Below, piece after piece: positions 27,873 through 36,566 of a stretch of DNA of 64,000 nucleotides. The translations under genes and the position numbers were made by a program. This DNA is from Brucepastera parasyntrophica. Its GTDB lineage: Bacteria > Spirochaetota > Spirochaetia > Treponematales > Treponemataceae. The stretch spans positions 2,226,501 through 2,290,500 of the forward strand of contig NZ_CP084606.1 in the NCBI RefSeq assembly GCF_022376835.1, given 5' to 3'. The first letter of the stretch is position 1, and the number at the start of each line of letters is the position of its first letter. The notes under the pieces were generated by a model. It did no database searches and had not been told where the DNA came from. It saw only the letters and a program-made list of their open reading frames with translations.

Positions 27873-30232
27873 ATGAAAATAATTGAAGAACTGATACCGG
27901 AGCAGATAGCCTTTTCAATACCGGAAGAAACTGTCCGGCATCTTCGTCTCAACGGGGCCAAGGAACCCATTATCGGCCAGGACAGGGCTATTGACGCGCT
28001 CGAGCTTGGCCTGGGGATTAACGCCAGCGGATATAACATCTTTATTTCCGGGGCTTCCGGTACCGGAAGGCGGACCGTTCTTACAACCTTACTTGCTGAC
28101 TATAAAGCAAATTGGGACGAGCTACAAGATATCGCCTATGCTTATAATTTTTCCCGCCCGCTGGAACCCAAGGCCCTGTTTTTTCCTGCCGGCTGCGGAG
28201 CCGATTTTAAGAAAAAGCTGCATACGGCAATAGACTCAATCAGAAGGCAGACAAGGCAGACATTTAAATCCGAAGCCTTCCTGGCCGAAAAAAAGAAAAT
28301 AGCGGCGGCAATTGATACTGAAGAAAACCAGATTCTGGCTGATTTCGAGCGTCGGATGATAGCGGAAGGTTTCAAGCTGGTCCAGATACGGGATGATAAA
28401 TCCCGCTCCATGGATTTGGTCCCGGTCTTTAAAAGAAAGCCGGTCAGTTTTGATGAACTGCAAATAAAAGCGGCGCAGGGAAAATTTTCCGATGAAAAGC
28501 TTACCCAGCTCCGGGAAACCTATTACCGGTGCATGGACCAGATGGCTGAACTTTTCAGCATGCTCCGGGAAAAACGCCGCTCTGTTGACAAGGAAATCCG
28601 GGGACTGAAAACAAAATCAGCCTCCCCGATTATTGAAAACGAACTGGCCTTCCTCAAAAGTTTTTACAGCAAGGAACCGGGAAACAGGGCCGTTCTCACA
28701 TATCTCGCAGAAATAAAAGACGACCTGCTTTCCCGCCTCCATATATACGCGGAACCTTTCCGGTCGGCCGCGCAAAAAAGGACTTTTTTTGAAAGATATG
28801 AAGTTAACCTTTTCAGCGAACACACCCCGGAGAAAAATTATATTATTCAGGAAGAAGTCCCGACTTTCGCAAACCTCTTCGGCAGCATTGAAGTCACCGA
28901 CGGGAGCAGAACTGCGGCGGTAAACGGCCACCTCCGTCTCAGAGCCGGCGCGGTACACCGGGCGTTCGGCGGCTTTCTGGTGCTGAGGCTCCAGGATCTG
29001 CTTATGGAAGACGGTGCCTGGCCCTATCTCAAACGGGTACTTCAGTCGGGAAAAATCGAAATACAGACTCCTCCTTCCGGGAACCAGACCCCCAGCCTGC
29101 TGAAACCGGAGGCTCTCCCCGCAAAACTCAAGGTAATTATCATTGGGGAGGGAACGCATATGATTTTCTGTACCAGGAAGATCCCGATTTCTCGAAACTG
29201 TTTAAAGTCAGCGCGGAATTTGACTCCGAAATGCCTGTTACGGATGAAAATACGTCACAGCTGATCGCTTTTATTGAAAATTTCAGCAAAAAACAGCCGA
29301 CCCTCCCCATTGACGACTCCGGATTGAGCCGGATTCTCACCCAGGCGGTATATATTTCGGAAAACCGCACAATGTATACGACCCGTTTTACACTGATCTC
29401 CGACATAATCAGTGAAGCCGACTATCAGGCAAGAAAGCAGAATGCCTCCGCCATAACGGCGGATATTGTCTCTCAGGCAATTGAACACAGACGGTATCTG
29501 CAAAAACTTCCCGAAGAAAAATGCGCCCAGATGATTCAGCAAAGGGAAACTGTCCTGGATGTAACCGGAAAAAAGACAGGAAAGGTCAACGGACTCGCGA
29601 TACAGGACCGCGGCTATTACATGTTCGGTATTCCTGTTTCGGTCACGGCACAGGCTTCCCCAGGAACTGACGGGATTATCAATATTGAAAGGGAATCCGG
29701 GCTTTCCGGCGAAATTTATGATAAGGCCATTCTGATTATTCAGGGTCTGCTCCAGAGAAAATATGCGCGGGGAATCCCGCTCGCGCTTCACGCCAGTATC
29801 TGTTTCGAACAGTCCTATTCCTTTGTAGACGGCGACTCCGCTTCCTGCGCCGAGTTCTTTGCCCTGCTTTCGGCCATAGCGGAAATCCCGCTCCGGCAGG
29901 ATATTGCCGTTACCGGGAGTCTGAACCAGATCGGGGACGTCCAGCCCGTAGGCGGAATCCCGGAAAAAATCAGCGGCTTTTTTGATACCTGTACCATTCT
30001 CGGGCTGACAGGGACCCAGGGAGTCATTATTCCCCGCCGGAATTTAAATAACATTCTGCTTCCCGAACGGGTCCAGAAGGCCATAGAGGAGGGGATTTTC
30101 CATATATGGGCCATCGATACCTTTGAAGAAGGCCTCCATATTCTTTCAGAAATGGAGCCGGAGGAACTGGCGGAGAAAATATCCGGAAATTTGACTGAGT
30201 ATGTAAAACTTATGAAAAATCTTTATAAATAG
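27873..30232 (+). CDS. Lon-family ATP-dependent protease (LonB/Lon-like), frameshifted once
   Basis: About 786 residues over two frames. The N-terminal part has an AAA-type ATPase start 'GQDRAIDALELGLGI' and Walker A GASGTGRRT (about 59), followed by a long charged coiled-coil insertion (about 130-260). The C-terminal Lon protease domain has the catalytic Ser in VDGDSASCAEF and Lys in VGGIPEKI (Ser-Lys dyad). The break near 29151-29154 is one missing base (an A in GGAAC); adding it gives 'GNAYDFLYQEDPDF', as in relatives. GGGAGC precedes the ATG. It is cytosolic, lacking the LonB membrane anchor. Confidence 0.88.
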
Positions 30233-30244
30233 CAAATTTTAAGC

Positions 30245-30273
30245 TTGGAAATTTGCCTGAACTGGATTATATT
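30245..30273 (+). promoter_or_regulatory. Predicted leaderless promoter of the HDOD gene
   Basis: TTGGAA, a 17-bp spacer and TATATT, followed by seven bases and the ATG at 30281. There is no Shine-Dalgarno. Confidence 0.6.
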
Positions 30274-30280
30274 AGTTAAC

Positions 30281-31777
30281 ATGGAACATAATAACCTTTC
30301 CCCGGCAGAGGCTGAAAAAATAAAAAAAGCGGCACAGATTGGTGTGCCTCTTTCAATTACTACGTATACCTTCCCCCGCGAGATAGAAGTTTATATAGAT
30401 GAGGTGCTTTCCTGCTTTCTGGAAGAATTAAACCAGGAGGATTTAAAGGATTATCTCATATACTGCATTAACGAACTGGGGACAAACGCGAAAAAAGCCA
30501 ACACCAAGCGGGTCTATTTTATGGAAAGCGGACTCGACATCAATAATCCGAAGGATTATGAGCTTGGTATGATGAGTTTTAAAAAAGATACGCTTGATAA
30601 TATCGACCATTACCTGAAACTGCAAAAGGAAAAGGGCCTGTATATCAAGATTATTCTTCTGGCAAAAAATGACAATATAACCGTTGAAATACGGAATAAT
30701 TCCGAAATGACCAGAACGGAATATATGAGGGTTTCGGATAAAATTGCCCGTTCAAAAGAATTTTCTTCCCTTGAAGACGCCCTTGTCTCCATGATGGATG
30801 ATACCGAAGGCGCCGGACTCGGCCTGGTTATAATGATTCTCATGCTGAAAAAAGCCGGGCTTGACGGTGACAGCTTTGAAGTTTTGACCGAAAAGGGAGA
30901 GACAGTCACCAGAATTACCGTTCCGGTTGATTTCAAAACAAGAGAACTTATTACAGTTCTTTCGAACGATGTTCTCAAATATATTGATAATCTGCCCCAG
31001 TTTCCCGAGAATATCGCGGAAATACAGAAACTCCTTAATGATCCGGAGTCGACAATAAATTCGATCGCCGCCCGCATCAGCAATGATGTTGCCCTTTCGG
31101 CCGACCTTTTAAAACTGGTCAATTCGGCGGCTTTTTCCCTGACAAAAAAATGCACGAATATTGCCGACGCGGTCAAGCTGGTCGGTCTCAGGGGAATAAG
31201 GAACCTTCTCTATTCAGTCGGAACCATGAACCTTCTCGGAAATTCCACCGACGAGCAGAAAAAGCTGTGGGAACATTCCTACCAGACCGCCTATTTTGCC
31301 TATAATCTGGCGCGTTCCCGGCTGCGGAAAAGAAATGTTACCGAAGACGCCTATGTCTGCGGGCTTATGCATGATTTGGGAAAAATTGTTTTCAGCCTTA
31401 TACATCCCGATGTGCAGGAAAAAATTGAAAACCTGAAAAAGGAACGGAATATGCCTGACAAGGCTTTTCAGTCGCTCGTTTCGGGCATATATCATCCCGA
31501 GATCGGGGCGGTTCTTGCCGAACGCTGGAATTTTTCCGAGTCCCTGGTAAATTCAATACGCTATCATCATGCGCCGGAAAAGGCCCCGCCGGAATTTGCC
31601 GAACTTACCGCCACGGTCGCTCTCGCAAACCTGCTGACGCATTACGAGGAAGGCGCAATCGATTATTATCAGATTGACCAGAATCTTATGGATGTATTTT
31701 CCATTGATTCCGAAACCGAACTGGATAATCTCTGCCAGATGCTTCAGGAAGGGTTTTCAGCGGAACAGGCTGTATAG
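30281..31777 (+). CDS. HATPase-like plus HDOD signalling protein
   Basis: About 498 residues. The N-terminal domain (about 30-220) has a histidine-kinase-type ATPase pattern: an N-box-like ELGTNAKKANTKRV and a G-box DDTEGAGLGLVIMIL. The C-terminal HDOD domain (about 240-480) has 'LPQFPENIAEIQKLLNDPESTI', 'LLKLVNSAAFSL' and a partly kept HD site (LMHDLGKIVF, YHHAPE). HDOD proteins are regulatory output modules; no phosphoacceptor domain is seen. The ATG is chosen by its leaderless promoter. The end overlaps the SpoU gene convergently by 34 bp. Confidence 0.85.
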   Translation: MEHNNLSPAEAEKIKKAAQIGVPLSITTYTFPREIEVYIDEVLSCFLEELNQEDLKDYLIYCINELGTNAKKANTKRVYFMESGLDINNPKDYELGMMSFKKDTLDNIDHYLKLQKEKGLYIKIILLAKNDNITVEIRNNSEMTRTEYMRVSDKIARSKEFSSLEDALVSMMDDTEGAGLGLVIMILMLKKAGLDGDSFEVLTEKGETVTRITVPVDFKTRELITVLSNDVLKYIDNLPQFPENIAEIQKLLNDPESTINSIAARISNDVALSADLLKLVNSAAFSLTKKCTNIADAVKLVGLRGIRNLLYSVGTMNLLGNSTDEQKKLWEHSYQTAYFAYNLARSRLRKRNVTEDAYVCGLMHDLGKIVFSLIHPDVQEKIENLKKERNMPDKAFQSLVSGIYHPEIGAVLAERWNFSESLVNSIRYHHAPEKAPPEFAELTATVALANLLTHYEEGAIDYYQIDQNLMDVFSIDSETELDNLCQMLQEGFSAEQAV

Positions 31778-32628
31778 GATATCCACCTTTCCATAAGTAT
31801 TCCGAAGGCTACTCCCACATTAAGGGACGCTTTTATGCCTGTCATGGGGATTGAAACGCGTCCGTATTCAGCGCGTTCCAGTCCTTCCGGGCTTACGCCC
31901 AGTTCTTCAGATCCTATTATCACTATTCCTTTTTCCGGAAATTTGAATTCACTGAGAGAGGTTCCTCCCGTTTCCAGAGCAAAAACTGGTATATCCCGGG
32001 GCAGAGCTCCGAGTGAAAGCCGTTCCCAGGGAAGATATCCGACGCTTCCCATTGCGGAACGCATTGCTCTGGGATGATCGGGAGAAACACAGAGGGGCGA
32101 CAGGAACAGTTTTTCGGCGCCGAAAGCTTCGGCTGTCCTGAATATTGACCCAAGATTAAACGGTGAACGTATATCTTCCGCATATACCTGAATCCCGGAA
32201 AAACAGGGGCGTATTGTTCCGGCGGCGTTTTCCGTTCTGCCGGATACCGGACCGGATTTTTCCCGTTCCGGGTGGATCAGATCCCATTCCGCTGGAAAGG
32301 TGCCGATTGCAGCCAGAAGGGCGTGGCGGGCTGTGTTGCACAGCTTCAGAAGCCGGTCCCCGCCGCTCATCTCCGCCATACCGGCCCGTCCGGAGCCGGA
32401 AAGCAGAAGCGTTTCCAGGCTGGCGGCCGCCGCGGGATCAATTTTCGGGTCCTCAATAACAAGGGCGGCTATTCCCTGTATATATTCCGGCGGATATGGT
32501 GAATCCGCCTGCGGATTTTCCGTATCCCGCGCCTCCGCCAGTTCTTTCTCAATAGCCGCCAACAGAAGGGCAAGTTTGCGTCTTCTTTGTCCGGGAGACA
32601 GTTCTGTAAATTTGCGGAGCGGAAACAC
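31744..32628 (-). CDS. SpoU/TrmH-family RNA 2'-O-methyltransferase
   Basis: A 294-residue protein. The C-terminal SPOUT domain has all three motifs: 'SPFNLGSIFRTAEAFGA' (motif 1), 'IVIIGSEELGVSPEGL' (motif 2) and 'VSIPMTGIKASLNVGVAFGI' (motif 3). The N-terminal half (1-130) is an extra helical domain. The RNA target is unknown. The GTG start directly abuts the stop of the upstream iron-ADH-fold gene, so translation is coupled. Confidence 0.9.
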   Translation of the reverse strand: MFPLRKFTELSPGQRRRKLALLLAAIEKELAEARDTENPQADSPYPPEYIQGIAALVIEDPKIDPAAAASLETLLLSGSGRAGMAEMSGGDRLLKLCNTARHALLAAIGTFPAEWDLIHPEREKSGPVSGRTENAAGTIRPCFSGIQVYAEDIRSPFNLGSIFRTAEAFGAEKLFLSPLCVSPDHPRAMRSAMGSVGYLPWERLSLGALPRDIPVFALETGGTSLSEFKFPEKGIVIIGSEELGVSPEGLERAEYGRVSIPMTGIKASLNVGVAFGILMERWISYTACSAENPS

Positions 32629-33780
32629 CTAATAGGCCTGCTTGATGAGATCAAAGAGATCGTCGGTGGACATTGCCCGGGGAATATAGTTCATAATATC
32701 AAGGGCGATGGCATCTTCCACAATGGATGCGAGGTGGTCTATCGACAGTCCGAGGTCCTTGAGTCTGGTCGGGAGTCCGCTCAGCGCCAGTCTGCGGCGG
32801 ATATCTTCAACAGCGGCCTGGGCCATATCGCTTGCCGCAAGTCCCGAATCAGGAATCCCCAGCATTTTCGCGATATTGGCGATTTTATCGACCTTTGCGC
32901 GCATCGCGTCTTCCAGCATATAGGGCAGGAGGACCGAACTGACCAGGGCCATTGAAATTTTGTTTCTGGCATTACAGGCAAGGGCAACCGCGGTAATAAG
33001 TCCCGGGGAGCTTACTCCCACGCCTATGGAGGCCATAAAACCGCCCTGGGCTGTCAGTATCTCCGCCGGTGTTCCCACCAGCTTGCTCTGGTCCGGATCA
33101 AGGGTGAGCAAAAGCAGTTCGATTGCCTTTGTTAAGATAGTTTCAGAAAAAAAGTTTGATTTTGTCGAAATATATCCCTCAATTGCCAGTGATAATCCGT
33201 GAAAGAGTATGGACATGGCGGTATGGGGAGACATATGCATGTATGTATTGGGATCAATAATGACGGCTTTGCTGGAGGCCGGGTGAATTTTTATGAGCCG
33301 GACCTGCCTGTTTCTTGCATCGATGACGGGGGTTTGGTCCATGAACATAAAGGGGTCCCTGAAGGTTGTCGGAATCGCTATAAAGGGCAGGGGGACACCT
33401 GTTACCTGGGTTCCGGCCAGAAATTCATAGACCGTACTGCTTTTTTCGGTATATAAAGCGGCCACCGCGCGGCCGAGCGAGGTAGTATTTATTCCGCCCA
33501 GGGCAATAACGCCGTGAATATGGGCCCCTCTGGCCAGGGAAAGCGCGTTTTCCAGGGTTTCGGTAGTGGGGGTGGCAGGAATATCATCATATGTAAAAAC
33601 CGAAAGATTTTTTTCCTCAAGCGAGGTTATGGCTTTTTCAGGCAGCCCGAATTCTTTCAAAAGAGGATCCGCAATCAGCATAAAATTACTGCCCCATTCA
33701 GCAGCGACCTGTCCGAGACGGGTCAGGGTGTAGGGGCCAAGGATAATATTCGGAGATATTTTGAAGATAAAATCAGCCAT
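32629..33780 (-). CDS. Divergent iron-ADH/glycerol-dehydrogenase-fold protein
   Basis: A 383-residue protein that aligns by landmarks with group III iron-containing alcohol dehydrogenases ('LILGPYTLTRLG', 'GVIALGG', 'IAIPTT', 'AIEGYIST', 'LLPYMLEDA'). The key motifs are replaced. GGGSxxD is GGINTTS, PTTxGTGSE is PTTFRDPF, the Asp and His of DALTHAIEGY are His and Leu (FHGLSLAIEGY), and both later His ligands are missing (SSPGLITAVALAC, NKIS). It may have a different cofactor or no enzyme activity. AAAGGAG precedes the ATG. A remnant of the R1-R3 repeat sits just upstream. Confidence 0.82.
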   Translation of the reverse strand: MADFIFKISPNIILGPYTLTRLGQVAAEWGSNFMLIADPLLKEFGLPEKAITSLEEKNLSVFTYDDIPATPTTETLENALSLARGAHIHGVIALGGINTTSLGRAVAALYTEKSSTVYEFLAGTQVTGVPLPFIAIPTTFRDPFMFMDQTPVIDARNRQVRLIKIHPASSKAVIIDPNTYMHMSPHTAMSILFHGLSLAIEGYISTKSNFFSETILTKAIELLLLTLDPDQSKLVGTPAEILTAQGGFMASIGVGVSSPGLITAVALACNARNKISMALVSSVLLPYMLEDAMRAKVDKIANIAKMLGIPDSGLAASDMAQAAVEDIRRRLALSGLPTRLKDLGLSIDHLASIVEDAIALDIMNYIPRAMSTDDLFDLIKQAY

Positions 33781-33792
33781 AGAAACTCCTTT

Positions 33793-33818
33793 TTATTCGA
33801 GGCGAGGGTATTTTATAC
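33793..33818 (-). repeat. Remnant of the R1-R3 element
   Basis: TTTATTCGAGGCGAGGG, the outer end of the R1-R3 elements, runs directly into TATTTTAT, which matches their tail. This looks like an internal deletion product. It ends at the ribosome site of the iron-ADH-fold gene. Confidence 0.6.
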
Positions 33819-33836
33819 CAGCGGTTCCTTTTTCGT

Positions 33837-33870
33837 CAAAAAAAAAGGCGGAGACCCGTAAGTTCCGCCT
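33837..33870 (-). terminator. Terminator after flgM
   Basis: On the minus strand, AGGCGGA...TCCGCCT (7 bp) is followed by a run of nine or more T. It closes the rsmI-flgM transcript. Confidence 0.85.
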
Positions 33871-33911
33871 GTTTCCTTCTAAATTCAAGCCATGGATAGA
33901 TTTCCTGAAAA

Positions 33912-34196
33912 TCAGATCCCGTATACATCCATAAGCCTGTCGGCAACAATGTCTATAACAGCCTTGTTAATATAAGCCGGATCCTTCATTTTTTCCATAA
34001 CTTCGGCCACACGATCGGTACGGACGTCCGGAGAGGCTCCGGCCGCTTCCATCGCAAAGTATACCTCCGAGAGTTCTTTTGCCTCTGCTGATACACTAAT
34101 TGAGTCTGATAATGGGGCTCCGCTCACCTTCTGAGGTTTTTGAGTATTCTGTACATTTTTCAGAGGATCAATTCCTCCCAAGCGGTCAATCATCAT
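33912..34196 (-). CDS. flgM: FlgM-like anti-sigma-28 factor
   Basis: A 94-residue protein with the FlgM layout: a disordered Gln/Ser-rich N-terminus, then 'DSISVSAEAKELSEVYFAMEAAG' and 'SPDVRTDRVAEVMEKMKDPAYIN', the sigma-binding helices. It would hold FliA (sigma-28) until the hook is complete. AAGGCAGGG precedes the start. It lies 12 bp after rsmI and is about 1.4 kb from flaB, whose promoter looks sigma-28 dependent. Confidence 0.85.
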   Translation of the reverse strand: MMIDRLGGIDPLKNVQNTQKPQKVSGAPLSDSISVSAEAKELSEVYFAMEAAGASPDVRTDRVAEVMEKMKDPAYINKAVIDIVADRLMDVYGI

Positions 34197-34208
34197 ATTA
34201 CCCTGCCT

Positions 34209-34919
34209 TCAGTAAATTATCGGCTCTTTTATATCTTTGGTTGAGCATTTTTTTCCTGCAACCAGCACAGAAAATTCACCTAATATCTTTTCCCGTGATG
34301 CAAAAAGATCACGGATTTCTCCGGCTGATCCTGCCAGCACTTCTTCATGGATCTTTGTCATTTCCCTCCCGACAACAACCTGCCGGTTAACATCTATTTC
34401 GGATAAATCAGTCAAAAGCTTTACTATCCGATAGGGTGATTCATATAAAACAAAGGCATATCCGGTTTCAATCAGTTCCCGGAGCCGCGCACGGCGCCTG
34501 CCCTGTTTGGGCGACAAAAATCCCTCAAAAATAACTGTTTTACCTGTTTCTCCGGCGACACTGAGCAGCGCCGCGAAGGCCGATACTCCCGGAATGGGAA
34601 CTACCGTATAGCCCGCATTCCGTACGCTCTGGACCAGTACCGCCCCCGGATCGCTCAGTCCAGGGGTCCCGGCATCGCTTGCATAGGCTACGTTCTGCCC
34701 GTTTTTCAGGAGGGCAAGTACTTTTTTTGCAGCCTCTTCCTCATTCTGCGCCCCGCAGTATATAAGCGGTTTGCGGATTTCAAAATGTGTTAAAAGCCGA
34801 AGCGTATGGCGGGTATCTTCACATGCTATTACATCAACGGCCTTAAACGTTTCCAGCGCCCGGTATGTAATATCACCAAGGTTTCCAATCGGAGTTGCTA
34901 CTACATACAAAACACTCAC
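34209..34919 (-). CDS. rsmI: 16S rRNA (cytidine1402-2'-O)-methyltransferase RsmI
   Basis: A tetrapyrrole-methylase-fold enzyme that uses SAM to methylate C1402 of 16S rRNA. Motifs: 'VVATPIGNLGDITYRA', 'IACEDTRHT', 'YASDAGTPGLSDPG', 'PIPGVSAFAALLS', 'FEGFLSPKQGRRRARL' and 'YESPYRI'. The GTG at 34919 is chosen: it sits 7 nt after a TATCAT box, no Shine-Dalgarno exists, and the protein then begins two residues before the first core strand. An upstream TTG lies inside the promoter. flgM follows. Confidence 0.95.
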   Translation of the reverse strand: MSVLYVVATPIGNLGDITYRALETFKAVDVIACEDTRHTLRLLTHFEIRKPLIYCGAQNEEEAAKKVLALLKNGQNVAYASDAGTPGLSDPGAVLVQSVRNAGYTVVPIPGVSAFAALLSVAGETGKTVIFEGFLSPKQGRRRARLRELIETGYAFVLYESPYRIVKLLTDLSEIDVNRQVVVGREMTKIHEEVLAGSAGEIRDLFASREKILGEFSVLVAGKKCSTKDIKEPIIY

Positions 34920-34926
34920 AATACTA

Positions 34927-34955
34927 ATGATAACGTACTTTACCGATTGCGGCAA
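34927..34955 (-). promoter_or_regulatory. Predicted leaderless promoter of rsmI
   Basis: Minus strand: TTGCCG, a 17-bp spacer, TATCAT, seven bases, then GTG. It overlaps the divergent promoter at 34947-34975. Confidence 0.6.
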
Positions 34956-34975
34956 GTAGAAAAATACGGCATTAT
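34947..34975 (+). promoter_or_regulatory. Predicted leaderless promoter of the zinc-ribbon gene
   Basis: TTGCGG, a 17-bp spacer, CATTAT, six bases, then the ATG at 34982. Both boxes are weaker matches than those of rsmI. Confidence 0.45.
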
Positions 34976-34981
34976 TTTTAT

Positions 34982-35395
34982 ATGGTTTCGGGAACAGGTT
35001 TTATCATTTTACTGGTTTTTCTGGGCATTTTGCTCTTTATATTCGCTTTCAGCCTTTTTCTTTCCTTTAGAAAACCTTCCGGCAGGAAAAAACAGGCAAA
35101 AAAAGCCGCCCCGCCTCCCGGAAAACAGATTTGCCCTGTCTGCGGTTCCCGGCTGGCGCAGGGCGAGCAGATAAAATCCGCCGTATTTCCCGGCGGATCA
35201 GACAGACTCTGCCATATTTTCGGCTGTACGCACTGTTATCCATATAATGAAGAACATCTGGAACGGAACTGTCCGGTTTGCCGGAAAAAGCTGGCCCCGG
35301 AGGAGTATGTTTTTGCCAGGCTGTTTGAGCGTCCGGACCGCCGGAACCATGTGCATATTATTGGCTGCGCGTCCTGCCGGCTATCCGGAAAATAG
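34982..35395 (+). CDS. Membrane-anchored zinc-ribbon protein, unknown function
   Basis: A 137-residue protein with one N-terminal helix (about 5-28), a basic linker (RKPSGRKKQAKKA) and two similar zinc-ribbon units: CPVCGSRL...CHIFGCTHC and CPVCRKKL...HVHIIGCASC. This is a tandem duplication within the protein. Function is unknown. No Shine-Dalgarno. It is divergent from rsmI. Confidence 0.75.
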   Translation: MVSGTGFIILLVFLGILLFIFAFSLFLSFRKPSGRKKQAKKAAPPPGKQICPVCGSRLAQGEQIKSAVFPGGSDRLCHIFGCTHCYPYNEEHLERNCPVCRKKLAPEEYVFARLFERPDRRNHVHIIGCASCRLSGK

Positions 35396-35444
35396 AAAAA
35401 CATTCCTTATTCACGATTTTTCCCGTTTTTTTAATCTTTTTGGT

Positions 35445-35470
35445 TAAGACTTTTTTTTCCCATCCGATAT
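35445..35470 (+). promoter_or_regulatory. Sigma-28-type promoter of flaB
   Basis: TAAGACTT, a 10-bp spacer and TCCGATAT resemble the FliA consensus TAAAGTTT-N11-GCCGATAA, including the CCGATA core. The FlgM gene nearby fits. The predicted leader is about 145 nt. Confidence 0.65.
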
Positions 35471-35477
35471 TTTGAGT

Positions 35478-35623
35478 ACGTGCAACTACCAGTTAAAAAA
35501 GCTGTGGACATGCACTCCGTCTTCTGCGTGGGGACGTCAGGGGATCCGGTAAATTGAAAGATCGGCAGGGATGCCGCTGATGGTACTTAACAGCCCATCG
35601 AAAAACGCCAAAGGAGTAGCATT
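35478..35623 (+). promoter_or_regulatory. flaB 5' leader with CsrA-like hairpin
   Basis: The leader holds a 5-bp hairpin CGGCA-GGGA-TGCCG (35563-35576) with GGA in the loop, close to the CsrA consensus RUACARGGAUGU. More GGA motifs occur near 35505, 35531 and 35541, and in the ribosome site AAAGGAG. GTGCA (about 35479) can pair with TGCAC (about 35510). Control by CsrA is known for flagellin mRNAs of other bacteria; here it is inferred. Confidence 0.45.
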
Positions 35624-36484
35624 ATGATCATCAATCACAACCTAAGCGCTATGTTTGCTCAGCGGACTCTGGGAGATACAAACCTGGCTACTGAGAAAAG
35701 CATAGAAAAACTTTCTTCCGGTTATCGGATTAACCGTGCCGGGGATGACGCGTCAGGACTCGCAGTTTCGGAAAAAATGCGCAGTCAGATCCGCGGTCTG
35801 AATCAGGCTAATACAAATGCCCAGAACGGCATTTCCTTTATTCAGGCAACCGAGGGTTACCTCCAGGAAACCCAGGACATCCTCCAGCGTATCCGTGAAC
35901 TGAGCGTTCAGTCTTCAAACGGTATTTATACCGCGGAAGACCGCATGCAGATTCAGGTCGAAGTATCACAGCTTATAGCTGAAGTCGACAGGATCGCGAG
36001 TCATGCACAGTTTAACGGCATGAACATGCTTACCGGAAGATTTGCACGGGAAACCGGAGACAATACAATAACAGCTTCCATGTGGTTCCATATCGGCGCC
36101 AACATGGATCAGCGAACCCGCGTTTATATCGGCACCATGACAGCAGCAGCACTTGGTGTCCGTAATGTCGGCGATGAAAGCATTATGTCGCTTTCTTCAC
36201 CTGACAGCGCCAATCGCGCAATCGGAACTCTTGATGAAGCTATCAAGATGGTTAACAAGCAGAGAGCTGATCTCGGCGCTTACCAGAACCGCCTGGAATA
36301 TACCCAGAAAGGTCTGGCTGTCAGTTCAGAAAACCTGCAGGCAGCAGAATCACGCATCCGTGATGCGGACATGGCCAAGGAAATGGTTGACTTTACAAAG
36401 AACCAGATCCTTACCCAGGCCGGAACCGCAATGCTCGCGCAGGCAAATCAGTCAACGCAAAGCGTCCTCGGACTTCTGCAGTAA
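35624..36484 (+). CDS. flaB: Flagellin core protein FlaB
   Basis: Core subunit of the periplasmic flagellar filament of spirochaetes. 286 residues with the conserved N-terminal D0/D1 ('[17 protein letters not shown]', '[21 protein letters not shown]') and C-terminal D1/D0 ('[20 protein letters not shown]', 'SVLGLLQ'). It has no exported hypervariable D2/D3, as is usual for FlaB. AAAGGAG lies 8 bp before the ATG. Single-gene transcript between a sigma-28-like promoter and a terminator. Confidence 0.98.
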   Translation: MIINHNLSAMFAQRTLGDTNLATEKSIEKLSSGYRINRAGDDASGLAVSEKMRSQIRGLNQANTNAQNGISFIQATEGYLQETQDILQRIRELSVQSSNGIYTAEDRMQIQVEVSQLIAEVDRIASHAQFNGMNMLTGRFARETGDNTITASMWFHIGANMDQRTRVYIGTMTAAALGVRNVGDESIMSLSSPDSANRAIGTLDEAIKMVNKQRADLGAYQNRLEYTQKGLAVSSENLQAAESRIRDADMAKEMVDFTKNQILTQAGTAMLAQANQSTQSVLGLLQ

Positions 36485-36508
36485 ACCTTCCTCAGCAGGA
36501 CGGACAGA

Positions 36509-36550
36509 GGTTAATTTTCAGCACAAAGGCTGGGAATTAACCTTTTTTTT
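36509..36550 (+). terminator. Terminator after flaB
   Basis: GGTTAATTTTCAGC (36509-36522) pairs with GCTGGGAATTAACC (36529-36542) over 14 bp with two G-T pairs, then eight T. Confidence 0.9.
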
Positions 36551-36566
36551 GGTATAACTAAAGGGA

